Source: Micromonospora terminaliae
Lineage (GTDB): Bacteria > Actinomycetota > Actinomycetes > Mycobacteriales > Micromonosporaceae
Length of the DNA stretch: 64,000 nt
Assembly (NCBI RefSeq): GCF_009671205.1
Contig: NZ_CP045309.1
Span: 6,466,001 to 6,530,000 of the forward strand
Reading direction: 5' to 3'
The notes beneath the pieces were generated by a model. That model was not told where the DNA came from. It was given only the letters and a program-made list of their open reading frames with translations, and did no database searches. This document shows positions 9,836 to 18,335 of the stretch, piece after piece (positions within the stretch are counted from its first letter, which is position 1; the number at the start of each line of letters is the position of its first letter). Both the position numbers and the translations under genes were made by a program.

Positions 9836-10504
9836 TCAACGGATCTCGGTGGTGCCCTCCGGCCGGGTGGTCGCGCGCGGGGGCGCGGACCACGGCGACT
9901 CGCCGCCGGTGCGGCGGGGCAGGGGTTCGGTCGGGGTGTCGGGATAGGCCAGCGTGAGCGGGGCCGTGTCGCCGTCCTTCGTCGGGTCCTTCAGCGGGTC
10001 GGCCGGAGGCCAGTCGCCGAGCGCGGGGTTGTGCTCGACCGGCGCGCCGGCCGGGGTCAGCTCCGCCTCGGCCGGCCCGCCCGCCCGCTGCCGCCACCGC
10101 TGGCCGCTGAACACGGCCATCAGCAGCAGCATGCCGATGAGGAACAGCGTGCCGTTCTCCAGCGGCTGGCGCAGCGGCAGCGGGTCCCCGAGCATCTTCC
10201 AGCTCTCGGGGATCTGGTCCCGCACGGTGAAGGGCGCGACGAACAGCCCGAGGTACGGGACCACGAGCAGCAGCCCGGCCACGGCCGGGCCGAGCGGCGA
10301 GAAGCGCAGCGTGCCGAGCAGGCCGAGCAGGATGCCGGCGACGCCCAGGTAGACGGCCGGCTCGATCAGGTTGGGGGTGCTGTACGTACCGATCTCGACC
10401 CAGCGGTGGACGGTGCGCCCAGATCCGTCCTGACCGAGCGTGACGAGCACCCAGGTGACGGGCGCCACCACCAACCCGGCGAGGAAGCTCCAGAGATGTC
10501 GCAT
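9836..10504 (-). CDS. Four-helix membrane protein of unknown function
   Basis: A 222-residue protein with about four hydrophobic helices in the first 135 residues (starting MRHLWSFLAGLVVAPVTWVLV), then a Pro-, Asp- and Thr-rich hydrophilic tail of about 85 residues that is probably cytoplasmic. I do not recognise a named family, though actinobacterial genomes carry many such proteins. Its ATG is six nt from a minus-strand TACGGT -10 box, so its mRNA is probably leaderless. It shares a 23-bp divergent promoter region with the thioesterase gene. Confidence 0.75.
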   Translation of the reverse strand: MRHLWSFLAGLVVAPVTWVLVTLGQDGSGRTVHRWVEIGTYSTPNLIEPAVYLGVAGILLGLLGTLRFSPLGPAVAGLLLVVPYLGLFVAPFTVRDQIPESWKMLGDPLPLRQPLENGTLFLIGMLLLMAVFSGQRWRQRAGGPAEAELTPAGAPVEHNPALGDWPPADPLKDPTKDGDTAPLTLAYPDTPTEPLPRRTGGESPWSAPPRATTRPEGTTEIR

Positions 10505-10510
10505 CCGCGC

Positions 10511-10520
10511 ACCGTACCGT
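10511..10520. promoter_or_regulatory. Overlapping back-to-back -10 elements (bidirectional promoter)
   Basis: ACCGTACCGT reads as TACCGT on the plus strand (10515-10520, seven nt before the ATG at 10528) and as TACGGT on the minus strand (10516-10511, six nt before the ATG at 10504). The two elements share the central TA, and both genes should be leaderless. This resembles the bidirectional bacterial promoters described in recent years, where opposing -10 boxes overlap. Confidence 0.6.
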
Positions 10521-10527
10521 TTTCGGC

Positions 10528-11043
10528 ATGACAGATCACCCCTCCGCCCCGGCGGGCAAGCCGACCTCGTACTCGCGCGTCACGCTGAGTCGCATCATGA
10601 CCGCTGTCGATGTCAATCTGTACGGAACCGTGCACGGTGGGGTACTGATGAAGTTCGTCGACGACGTGGCCGGTGCGGCGGCGGCCCGGCACAGCGGCGG
10701 CACCGCGGTGACCGCCTCGATCGACGAGATCGTCTTCTCGGAGCCGGTCCGCGTGGGCGACCTGGTGCACGCGCACGCCCAGGTCAACTGGACCGGCAAC
10801 ACCTCCATGGAGGTCGGCGTGAAGGTGGTCGCCGAGCGCTGGGACTCCGCCGAGGACGAGCCCGTCCGGGTCGCCACGGCGTACCTCGTGTTCGTGGGTG
10901 TGGACGTGGGCGGCGCGCCGCGGCCGGTCCGGCCGGTGCTGCCGGAGACGCCGGAGGACGAGCGGCGCTACCGGGAGGCGGAGATTCGCCGGGCCCACCG
11001 CCTGGCCCGCCGCCGGGCGATCCAGGCCCACCGGGCCGGCTGA
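10528..11043 (+). CDS. Hotdog-fold acyl-CoA thioesterase (YciA/BFIT type)
   Basis: This 171-residue protein is a single-hotdog acyl-CoA thioesterase, hydrolysing acyl-CoA to free acid and CoA. Supporting segments are the N-terminal helix SRIMTAVDVNLYGTVHGGVLMKFVDD, with Asn/His/Gly in the active-site helix, followed by AHAQVNWTGNTSMEVGVKVVAE. The C-terminal tail is Arg-rich (EIRRAHRLARRRAIQ). The start rests on a leaderless -10 box seven nt upstream. Likely roles are CoA recycling or acyl-chain release; substrate length cannot be told. Confidence 0.88.
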   Translation: MTDHPSAPAGKPTSYSRVTLSRIMTAVDVNLYGTVHGGVLMKFVDDVAGAAAARHSGGTAVTASIDEIVFSEPVRVGDLVHAHAQVNWTGNTSMEVGVKVVAERWDSAEDEPVRVATAYLVFVGVDVGGAPRPVRPVLPETPEDERRYREAEIRRAHRLARRRAIQAHRAG

Positions 11044-11047
11044 CCCG

Positions 11048-11089
11048 GGCCGGCCCACACACCCCGCGGCCCGGGCGTGTGGGCCGGCC
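11048..11089 (+). terminator. Hairpin after the thioesterase gene
   Basis: A perfect 13-bp inverted repeat (11048-11060, GGCCGGCCCACAC, and 11077-11089) with a 16-nt spacer starts five nt after the thioesterase stop. No T tract follows, as is common for actinobacterial terminators. Confidence 0.65.
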
Positions 11090-11196
11090 ACGCCCCGTCA
11101 CCGGCACCCGGTGCGGAGAATGGCCTCGCGAGGTAGGGCAAGATGGCGCCACGGCCCATGCACAGTGTCGTGACGGGCCTCAGGGAGGGTGGAACA

Positions 11197-13185
11197 GTGG
11201 GTGACGTGCTGTGGACGCCGCCGGCCGACGTGCGTGAGCGGTCCCGGGTCGGCGACTACCTGCGCTGGCTGGCCGAGCACCGGGGGCTGGAGTTCGCCGA
11301 CTACGACGCGCTGTGGCAGTGGTCGGTGACCGACCTGGACGCCTTCTGGCGGTCGATCTGGGACTACTTCGAGGTGGTGGCGCACACCCCGCCGACCGCC
11401 ACGCTCACCGGCCGGACCATGCCCGGCACCCGCTGGTTCCCCGGCGCCACCCTCAACTACGCCGAGAACGTGCTGCGGATGCCCGGCCGGGGCGACGACG
11501 ACCCGGTGGTCATCGCGCACGGGCAGACCCGCGCGCCGGAGACGCTGACCGCCGCGCAGTTGCGGGACCAGGTCCGCCGGGTGGCGGCCGGCCTGCGCCG
11601 GCTCGGCGTGGGGGAGGGCGACCGGGTGGCGGCGTACGCGCCGAACATCCCGGAGACCTACGTCCTGCTGCTGGCCACCGCCAGCCTCGGCGCGATCTTC
11701 TCCTCCTGCGCGCCCGAGTTCGGCACCCGCAGCGTGACCGACCGCTGGCAGCAGATCGAGCCCACGGTGCTGGTGGCGGTCGACGGCTACCGCTACGGCG
11801 ACAAGCCGGTCGACCGGCGCGCGGAGGTGGCCGCCATCCGGGCCGCCCTGCCGTCGCTGCGGCACACCGTCGCCATCCCGTACCTCGACCCGGCCGGCCC
11901 GCCCCCAGAGGGCGCGCTCGCCTGGGCGGAGCTGGCGGCGGCGACCGACGAGCCGTTGACCTTCACCCCGGTGGCGTTCGACCACCCGCTCTACGTGCTC
12001 TACTCCTCGGGCACCACGGGGCTGCCCAAGCCGATCGTGCACGGCCACGGCGGCATCCTGCTGGAGCACCTGAAGATGCTGGCCCTGCACCACGACCTGG
12101 GCCCGGCGGACCGGTTCTTCTGGTTCACCACCACCGGCTGGATGATGTGGAACTTCCTGGTCTCCGGTCCGGCGGTGGGCGCGGCCATCGTGCTCTTCGA
12201 CGGCAACCCGGGCCACCCCGACCTGGGCGCGCTCTGGCGGCTGGCGGCGGAGACCGGCACCACCTACTTCGGCACCTCCGCGCCGTTCCTGCTCGCCTGC
12301 CGCAAGGCCGGGCTGGTCCCGAAGGAGATCGCCGACCTGTCCGCGCTGCGCGGGGTCGGCTCGACCGGCGCGCCGCTGCCCGCCGAGGGCTTCACCTGGG
12401 TCTACGAGACCGTCGGCGACCGCCTCCAGCTCCAGTCGCTCTCCGGCGGCACCGACGTCTGCACCGGTTTCGTCGGCGGCGTGCCGCTGCTGCCCGTGCA
12501 CGCCGGGGAGATCACCTGCCGGGCCCTCGGCGCGAAGGTCGAGGCGCGCTCGGCCGACGGCACGCCGGTGATCGGCCAGCTCGGTGAGCTGGTGATCACC
12601 GAGCCGATGCCGAGCATGCCGGTGGGCTTCTGGAACGACACCGACGGGTCCCGCTACCGGGAGGCGTACTTCGAGGTCTATCCGGGCGTCTGGCGGCACG
12701 GCGACTGGATCACCGTGAACGAGCGCGGCGGCTGCGTGATCACCGGCCGGTCCGACGCCACCCTCAACCGGGGCGGCGTCCGGCTCGGCACGGCCGAGTT
12801 CTACTCGGTGGTCGAGGGGCTCGACGAGGTGGTCGACTCCGTGGTGGTGCACCTCGAGGACGACGAGGGCGGTGCCGGCGAGCTGCTGCTCTTCGTGGTG
12901 CTCGCCGAGGGCCTGGAGCTGGACGACGACCTGCGGCGCAAGATCTGCCGGGAGCTGCGGACCGCGCTGTCGCCGCGGCACGTCCCCGACGAGATCCACC
13001 AGGTCCGGGCCGTCCCGCGCACCCTCTCGGCGAAGAAGCTCGAGGTGCCGGTCAAGAAGATCCTCACGGGCACCCCGGTGGACCACGCCGCGGCCAAGGG
13101 GGCCCTGGCCAACCCGGAGTCGCTGACCGCCTTCGCCGCCTTCGCCCAGCGCCGCGCCGAGTCGAACCACCCGACCCCCGCCTGA
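11197..13185 (+). CDS. Acetoacetyl-CoA synthetase
   Basis: An ANL-superfamily ligase of about 662 residues that activates acetoacetate (or a related short acid) with ATP and CoA. It begins WTPPADVRERSRVGDYLRWL, and WSVTDLDAFWRSIWDYF is typical of the acetoacetyl-CoA synthetase N-terminus. The P-loop is YSSGTTGLPKPIVHGHGG, with TTTGWMMWNFLVSG nearby. The hinge and C-terminal lysine are in GRSDATLNRGGVRLG and PRTLSAKKLEVPVKK. AGGGAGGGTGG before the GTG at 11197 decides this start; the frame extends to 11143. Context suggests ketone-body or PHB-derived acetoacetate use. Confidence 0.93.
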   Translation: MGDVLWTPPADVRERSRVGDYLRWLAEHRGLEFADYDALWQWSVTDLDAFWRSIWDYFEVVAHTPPTATLTGRTMPGTRWFPGATLNYAENVLRMPGRGDDDPVVIAHGQTRAPETLTAAQLRDQVRRVAAGLRRLGVGEGDRVAAYAPNIPETYVLLLATASLGAIFSSCAPEFGTRSVTDRWQQIEPTVLVAVDGYRYGDKPVDRRAEVAAIRAALPSLRHTVAIPYLDPAGPPPEGALAWAELAAATDEPLTFTPVAFDHPLYVLYSSGTTGLPKPIVHGHGGILLEHLKMLALHHDLGPADRFFWFTTTGWMMWNFLVSGPAVGAAIVLFDGNPGHPDLGALWRLAAETGTTYFGTSAPFLLACRKAGLVPKEIADLSALRGVGSTGAPLPAEGFTWVYETVGDRLQLQSLSGGTDVCTGFVGGVPLLPVHAGEITCRALGAKVEARSADGTPVIGQLGELVITEPMPSMPVGFWNDTDGSRYREAYFEVYPGVWRHGDWITVNERGGCVITGRSDATLNRGGVRLGTAEFYSVVEGLDEVVDSVVVHLEDDEGGAGELLLFVVLAEGLELDDDLRRKICRELRTALSPRHVPDEIHQVRAVPRTLSAKKLEVPVKKILTGTPVDHAAAKGALANPESLTAFAAFAQRRAESNHPTPA

Positions 13186-13203
13186 CCCACCCCCCATCCG
13201 GCC

Positions 13204-13272
13204 GATCATGGGGTTGTGGCGCCCGGAAGAAGGCGATGCGTCCGCTCTGCGAGCTGCCACAACTGCATGATC
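13204..13272. repeat. Imperfect intergenic inverted repeat with GATCATG arms
   Basis: GATCATGGGGTTGTGGC (13204-13220) is repeated in inverted form at 13256-13272 with two differences across 17 positions, around a 35-nt spacer. It fills the gap between convergent genes. A similar element occurs at 29110-29174, so this may be a dispersed palindromic family or a bidirectional terminator. Confidence 0.55.
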
Positions 13273-13278
13273 GCCGGG

Positions 13279-13968
13279 TCAGGTGAGGGCGCGGGTAACC
13301 TTTTCCGTCGCCGTGCGGGCATCTACGTGGGTCGGGTTCAGGTTGGCGCAGGCGACCAGGGTGGCGCCGGCCGTCAGGGGGGCCAGGAGCCAGTCGGCCG
13401 GGTCGGGGAACCTGTCCGTGTCCACCAGGAGCCGGTCGCCGGGGGTGAGGCACAGCTCCGCGGCGCGGGCCTCCGCGCGGGCCAGCAGCGCCGCGTCGTC
13501 CTCGCCACCCTCGGGGTACGGGGTGAAGTGGTCGCCGTGCCCGCGTACCGCCGAGACGAAGTCGGCGAAGCCGGCCGGCACCTGCCGCAGGGGCAGCGCG
13601 AACGGGTCGAGGCCCAGCGCGTAGCGCTCGCCGGCCGGCCAGTCGCCCGCCTCGTCGACCCGGCCGGCGGCGGCGAAGAGCACGTCCACGTCGCCCGGCG
13701 CTTCGGCCACGGTCAGCTTCGCCGACCAGCAGCCGAGCAGCACGGCGGCGGTCTGCCAGTGCGGCGGCAGCAGCACCGCGGCCGTGTCGCCGGGGGCGAG
13801 GGCGGCCTCGTCGACGAGCAGGTTGGCCGTCTTGGCCACCCAGTTCGCCAGCGTCGCGCCGGACAGTTCGGTGCGCTCGCCGCTGGCGTCGTCGTACCAG
13901 GTCAGCAGCGGGCGGGCGGGGTCGGGCGCGATCGCGTCGGCGAACACCCGGGCAATGTTGTCGGCCAT
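13279..13968 (-). CDS. TIGR03089 family protein (truncated AMP-ligase-like)
   Basis: A 229-residue protein resembling only the N-terminal part of AMP-dependent acyl-CoA synthetases (LLTWYDDASGERTELSGATLANWVAKTANLL, then a CWSAKLTVAEAP segment). The full ATP-binding P-loop and the C-terminal lysine domain are absent. This composition is characteristic of the actinobacterial family TIGR03089, which is normally this length, so it is not a recent truncation. Catalytic function is unknown. It lies beside a glycosyltransferase/mannose-activation pair, as in mycobacteria (from memory). I set the start at ATG 13968 because upstream residues have no family character. Confidence 0.85.
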   Translation of the reverse strand: MADNIARVFADAIAPDPARPLLTWYDDASGERTELSGATLANWVAKTANLLVDEAALAPGDTAAVLLPPHWQTAAVLLGCWSAKLTVAEAPGDVDVLFAAAGRVDEAGDWPAGERYALGLDPFALPLRQVPAGFADFVSAVRGHGDHFTPYPEGGEDDAALLARAEARAAELCLTPGDRLLVDTDRFPDPADWLLAPLTAGATLVACANLNPTHVDARTATEKVTRALT

Positions 13969-14119
13969 CGGCGCGAACGATACGCGCCCGGGACGCGTAC
14001 TCGATGACAACGACAAGTCGGCGTACCGTCGGGTCGCAGTCAGCGTCGGGCACCCGGCCCGGCGTAGGCTTGCCGACAGTGTTGTTCCCCACAGACGCGC
14101 CAGCCTGAGGAGTCGCCCC

Positions 14120-15265
14120 GTGACCGCCGGTCGCCCGCCCCGCGTGCTCATCGACGCCACGAGTGTCCCCGCCGACCGAGGCGGCGTCGGTAGATACGTC
14201 GACGGCCTGCTCGGCGCCCTCGGCCGGGTCTGCGGCTCCGGCGTCGACCTGGCCGTGGTGAGCCTCCGCACCGACCTGGAGCGCTACACCCGCATGCTGC
14301 CCGGCGCCGAGGTCATCCCCGCCCCGGCGGCCGTCGCCCACCGCCCGGCCCGGCTCGCCTGGGAGCAGACCGGCCTGCCGCTGCTGGCCCAGCAGGTGGG
14401 TGCTGAGGTCCTGCACTCGCCCTTCTACACCTGCCCGTTGCGGGCCGGCTGCCCGGTCACGGTCACCGTGCACGACGCGACCTTCTTCACCGAGCCGGAG
14501 CACTACGACAAGTCGCGCCGCACGTTCTTCCGCAGCGCGATCAAGACCTCGCTGCGCCGCGCCGACCGGGTCATCGTGCCGAGCAAGGCCACCCGGGACG
14601 AGCTGATCCGCCTGCTGGACGCCGACCCGACCCGGATCGACGTCGCCTACCACGGCGTCGACCAGGCCGCCTTCCACGCGCCGAGCGAGGAGGAGAAGGC
14701 CCGGGTCCGGGCCCGCCTGGGGCTCGGCAGCAGCAGCTACGTGGCGTTCCTCGGCGCCAAGGAGCCGCGCAAGAACGTCCCCAACCTGATCCGCGGCTGG
14801 GCCCGCGCCGTGGCCGACCGCGAGAACCCGCCCGCCCTGGTCATCGCCGGCGGCCAGGGGCACGACGACGACATCGACCGCGCCGTGGCCGAGGTCCCGT
14901 CGCACCTGCGGCTGCTGCGCCCGGGCTACCTGCGCTACGCCGACCTGCCCGGCTTCCTCGGCGGCGCGCTGGTCGCCGCCTACCCGTCCTACGGTGAGGG
15001 CTTCGGGCTGCCCATCCTGGAGGCCATGGCGTGCGCCGCGCCGGTGCTCACCACCCCGCGGCTCTCCCTGCCCGAGGTGGGCGGCGACGCCGTGGCCTAC
15101 ACCAGTGAGGACCCGGACCAGATCGCCACCGACCTGACCGCGCTGCTCGACGACGAGCAGCGCCGGCTGTCCCTGGCCAAGGCCGGTTTCGACCGCGCCA
15201 AGGAGTTCACCTGGGAGTCCAGCGCCGAGGTCCACATCGCCGCGTGGAGCCGTGCGCGTTCCTGA
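14120..15265 (+). CDS. GT4-family glycosyltransferase (mannosyltransferase-like)
   Basis: A 381-residue GT-B fold glycosyltransferase acting at the cytoplasmic membrane face. The N-terminal half has VLIDATSVPADRGGVGRYVDGLL, the acceptor-side glycine motif. The C-terminal half has the donor-site motifs FLGAKEPRKNVPNLIRGW and SYGEGFGLPILEAMACAAPV, the latter being the EX7E nucleotide-sugar signature. GAGGAG before the GTG at 14120 fixes the start, and a TAGGCT -10 lies about 50 nt upstream. The next gene makes GDP-mannose, so the donor is likely GDP-mannose (inference). It may build a mannose-containing glycan or lipoglycan. Confidence 0.9.
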   Translation: MTAGRPPRVLIDATSVPADRGGVGRYVDGLLGALGRVCGSGVDLAVVSLRTDLERYTRMLPGAEVIPAPAAVAHRPARLAWEQTGLPLLAQQVGAEVLHSPFYTCPLRAGCPVTVTVHDATFFTEPEHYDKSRRTFFRSAIKTSLRRADRVIVPSKATRDELIRLLDADPTRIDVAYHGVDQAAFHAPSEEEKARVRARLGLGSSSYVAFLGAKEPRKNVPNLIRGWARAVADRENPPALVIAGGQGHDDDIDRAVAEVPSHLRLLRPGYLRYADLPGFLGGALVAAYPSYGEGFGLPILEAMACAAPVLTTPRLSLPEVGGDAVAYTSEDPDQIATDLTALLDDEQRRLSLAKAGFDRAKEFTWESSAEVHIAAWSRARS

Positions 15266-15328
15266 GTGTCACCTGCGGGTACGCCCGACACCGGGCCCGT
15301 AGCACGGCGGTTCGGGCATGATGTGCTG

Positions 15329-16420
15329 ATGTTCTACGCCGTCATCCCGGCGGGGGGCAGTGGCACGAGGTTGTGGCCGCTGTCCCGTGCCGGCCACCCC
15401 AAGTTCCTCCACCCGCTGACCGGGACCCCGGCCTCGCTGCTCCAGGCGACGGTCGACCGGCTGGCGCCGCTGACCACGCCCGATCGCACGCTGGTGGTCA
15501 CCGGAGCCGCGCACGTCGCGGCGGTGGCCCGGCAACTGGCGGGTGTGCCGGAGGAGAACATCCTCGTCGAACCCTCGCCGCGGGACTCCTGCGCGGCGAT
15601 CGCGCTGGCCGCCGCCGTGATCGCCGAGCGCGAGCCGGAAGCGGTGATGGGCTCGTTCGCCGCCGACCACCTGATCGGTGACCCGGCGCGCTGGGCCGAG
15701 GTGGTCCGGCAGGCGATCCGCGGCGCCGAGCAGGGTTCGCTGATGACGGTGGGCATCACCCCGACCCGGCCCGAGACCGGCTACGGCTACCTGGAGACCG
15801 GCGAGCCGGTGGGCGACGGCCCGCTGCGGCCGGTGATCGAGTTCAAGGAGAAGCCGGCCGCCGAGGTGGCCGAGGGCTACGTGCGTTCCGGCCGGCACCT
15901 CTGGAACGCGAGCATGTTCGTCTGGCGGGTGGACGTCTTCCTGGCCGAGCTGGCCCGGCAGCAGCCGGCCCTGCACGCGGGGATCACCGCCATCGCGGCG
16001 GCGTGGGGCACCCCGGAGCAGGACGACGTCCTCGGCACGGTCTGGCCGACCCTGCCGAAGATCTCCGTCGACTACGCGGTGATGGAGGGCGCGGCGACGG
16101 CCGGCCGGGTGGCGACCGTCCCGGGCGACTTCGGCTGGAACGACGTGGGCGACTTCCACACCCTCGGCGAGGTGCTTCCCGCCGACGCGGCCGGCAACGT
16201 GGTGCTGGGCGGCGACGCCAAACCCGGCGTGCTGCTGCGGGACACCAGCGGCCTGGTGGTGGTGCCGCAGTCCGGGCGCCTGGTGGCGGCGATCGGCGTG
16301 CACGACCTCATCGTGGTGGACACGCCGGACGCTCTGCTGGTGTGCCCGCGCGACCGCGCGCAGGACGTGAAGAAGGTGGTCGACGAGCTCAAGGAGCGCG
16401 GCGAGGAGGGGCTGGTCTGA
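15329..16420 (+). CDS. manC: Mannose-1-phosphate guanylyltransferase
   Basis: It makes GDP-mannose from mannose-1-phosphate and GTP. The 363-residue protein opens with the nucleotidyltransferase signature FYAVIPAGGSGTRLWPLSR. It also has FAADHLIGD, FKEKPAAEVAEGYV and FGWNDVGDFHTLGEV, all characteristic of the GMP family. It lacks the C-terminal isomerase domain of bifunctional enzymes. Both ATG 15329 and in-frame GTG 15323 are possible; the first gives the usual N-terminus. It follows the glycosyltransferase by 63 nt and ends 12 nt from the convergent NUDIX gene. The mycobacterial counterpart is called manB (Rv3264c). Confidence 0.93.
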   Translation: MFYAVIPAGGSGTRLWPLSRAGHPKFLHPLTGTPASLLQATVDRLAPLTTPDRTLVVTGAAHVAAVARQLAGVPEENILVEPSPRDSCAAIALAAAVIAEREPEAVMGSFAADHLIGDPARWAEVVRQAIRGAEQGSLMTVGITPTRPETGYGYLETGEPVGDGPLRPVIEFKEKPAAEVAEGYVRSGRHLWNASMFVWRVDVFLAELARQQPALHAGITAIAAAWGTPEQDDVLGTVWPTLPKISVDYAVMEGAATAGRVATVPGDFGWNDVGDFHTLGEVLPADAAGNVVLGGDAKPGVLLRDTSGLVVVPQSGRLVAAIGVHDLIVVDTPDALLVCPRDRAQDVKKVVDELKERGEEGLV

Positions 16421-16432
16421 GGCGGCGGCGGG

Positions 16433-17005
16433 TCAGCCGGCCGCGCGCCGGGCCAGGGTGGCCAGCGCCGGCGCCACCAGCTGGACGGTGCCGTCCGCCA
16501 GCGGCTCGGGCAGCCGGTCGGGCGGGAACCAGCCCAGCGCCTCCGACTCCGCGCTGACCCGCTCCGTCGCCCCCGCCGGGGCCAGCACGGCGAACCGGAC
16601 GTCGTAGTGCAGCGAGCCGCCCTGGCAGGACGAGGGGTGGATGTCGACGTCGATCGGCTCCGGGTCGACCACCAGGCCGGCGATACCGGACTCCTCGGTG
16701 GCCTCGCGCAGCGCGGCGGCCGCCAGGGTCCGGTCGCCGGGCTCGCAGTGCCCGCCGAGCTGCACCCACCTGCGGAACCTGCCGTGCAGGCAGAGCAGCA
16801 CCCGGGTGCCGGTCGGGTCGAGCACCAGGGCGCTGGCCGTGACGTGCCCGGGCCGGTGCGCCCGGCCCAGCGCCACGGGCCCGGCCGCCAGCAGCGCCAG
16901 CGTCCGGTCCCGGTTCGCGGCGGCCGCCGGGCTGGTCGCCGTCCAGCGGCTCAGCACCGCGGTGGCGTCGGCGTGCAGGTCGGCGTACGTCTCGGTGTCC
17001 GGCAC
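16433..17005 (-). CDS. NUDIX hydrolase
   Basis: A 190-residue pyrophosphohydrolase domain protein. The Nudix-box region reads GGHCEPGDRTLAAAALREATEESG: the REATEESG metal-binding half is intact, while the spacing before it is one residue longer than the textbook pattern, as I recall for actinobacterial relatives. VTASALVLDPTGTRVLLCLHGRFRRWVQ precedes the box. Substrate is unknown; such domains hydrolyse nucleoside diphosphate derivatives. The GTG start has a minus-strand TACAGT exactly six nt upstream, so the transcript is probably leaderless. It diverges from the next gene over only 39 bp. Confidence 0.88.
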   Translation of the reverse strand: MPDTETYADLHADATAVLSRWTATSPAAAANRDRTLALLAAGPVALGRAHRPGHVTASALVLDPTGTRVLLCLHGRFRRWVQLGGHCEPGDRTLAAAALREATEESGIAGLVVDPEPIDVDIHPSSCQGGSLHYDVRFAVLAPAGATERVSAESEALGWFPPDRLPEPLADGTVQLVAPALATLARRAAG

Positions 17006-17011
17006 CCCGCC

Positions 17012-17038
17012 ACTGTACGGGCGCGCCCTTCGTACCCT
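17012..17038. promoter_or_regulatory. Interlocked divergent leaderless promoters
   Basis: A minus-strand TACAGT (17017-17012) stands six nt from the NUDIX GTG at 17005, and a plus-strand TACCCT (17033-17038) six nt from the GTG at 17045. At normal 17-bp spacing each -35 would fall on the other promoter's -10, so the promoters should compete for RNA polymerase. Confidence 0.55.
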
Positions 17039-17044
17039 GACCGG

Positions 17045-18082
17045 GTGACCCTGCGACTCGTCGAGTTCGTCGTGGCCGGCAACGAGGCCAGTGACCTGCT
17101 GCCCGTCCGGTCCCCGGCGCTGCTGCGCGCCCACGGGGCCCGTCGTGGCTTCTGGACGGTCCTCGACGAGGGCCCGGTGGAGCGGTGCCTGGCCCTGCTG
17201 CTGGAGCGCACGGACGGCGAGTGGGTGGCGCACCACGTGGCCGCCGACGCGGGCCGGGAGAACGGCCGCACCGAGGACGGCGAGGCGCTCGCCCACCACG
17301 ACGGCTGGGTCTACGTCTTCGGCTCGCACTTCGGCTCGAAGGCCGGCCCGCTGCGTCCCCGCCGGGCGTTCGTGGCCCGGTTCCGGGAGGACGACGCCGC
17401 ACGGGGGACCCTGCCGCTGCACGTGGTGCGCAACCGGTTCCGGCTGCACCGGGCGGTCAACGACGCCCTCGCCGCCGCGCCGCTGACCACGCTGCCGCCC
17501 GGTGACCGGGTCCGGCAGCGGTTCATCGTGGAGACCCTCGCCCGGGGCACCGCGCGGGCCAAGAGCTGGGTGAGCCGGCTGGCCGAGGACGACCTGCCGG
17601 TCAACGTCGAGGCGGCGGCGTTCACCCCGGCCGGGACGGTGCTGCTCGGGCTGCGCTTCCCGGTGACCGCCGAGGGGGAGCCGATCCTGGTCGAGCTGGC
17701 CGGGGTGGCCGCCATGTTCGGTGCCCGGCCCGGCTGGCCGCGCGCCGTCGGGGCGTACGCCCTGACCGGGGTGACCCCGGCGGGCGCGCTGACCGGCTTC
17801 CGGGCCCTCGCGCCGACGCCGGACGGCGGCTACGCGGCGGTGCTCGGCTCGATCGACGCCGTGGGCAAGGGCTCGGTGCTGCTGGACGACCACCCGCACG
17901 GTGCCACGGTGACCTCCCGGCACGTGCGGTTCCGGCACGACGTCGGCCCGGACGCCCGGGTGGCGGGAAAGCTGGTGGCCGAGCTGGCGCCGTTCCACCA
18001 CGTGGAGGGGCTGGCCGAGCTGGACGGGCGCTGCTGGTACGTCACCGACGAGGACCACCGGGTGGCGCTGTGGGTCGGCTGA
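17045..18082 (+). CDS. Hypothetical protein, beta-rich, possibly propeller-like
   Basis: A 345-residue soluble protein with no signal peptide or membrane segment. It alternates short beta-type segments (LRLVEFVVAGNEASDLLPVRSP, GWVYVFGSHFGSKAGPL, FTPAGTVLLGLRFPV, GGYAAVLGSID) and could be a small propeller such as the DUF3616 type, but I cannot confirm that. GSHFGSKAGPLRPRR and PVNVEAAAFTPAGTVLLGLR look like conserved patches. The start is set by the TACCCT box six nt upstream (leaderless). It is divergent from the NUDIX gene, so the two may be co-regulated. Confidence 0.75.
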   Translation: MTLRLVEFVVAGNEASDLLPVRSPALLRAHGARRGFWTVLDEGPVERCLALLLERTDGEWVAHHVAADAGRENGRTEDGEALAHHDGWVYVFGSHFGSKAGPLRPRRAFVARFREDDAARGTLPLHVVRNRFRLHRAVNDALAAAPLTTLPPGDRVRQRFIVETLARGTARAKSWVSRLAEDDLPVNVEAAAFTPAGTVLLGLRFPVTAEGEPILVELAGVAAMFGARPGWPRAVGAYALTGVTPAGALTGFRALAPTPDGGYAAVLGSIDAVGKGSVLLDDHPHGATVTSRHVRFRHDVGPDARVAGKLVAELAPFHHVEGLAELDGRCWYVTDEDHRVALWVG

Positions 18083-18335
18083 GCGGTCGCCGGACGACAC
18101 CTCTACGGAGAACAGCCGCAGACCCTCGTGGTGCCGTCCGGCCGACCGGCGGGCCCGGTGACCGACGACCGGATCGGCGGTGCCGTGCCCCGGCATCGGC
18201 GGGCAAGGGGAAGTCTGCCCAACCCGGCCGGGAACCGTCGAGGTTTTTCATCCCACGCTTAAAGATGGAGATAAGTGCCGGCGGGTACAGTGCTCAGGGT
18301 GGCGGACACCTCCTCGGTCCGCCCGGGAGAGCTCC

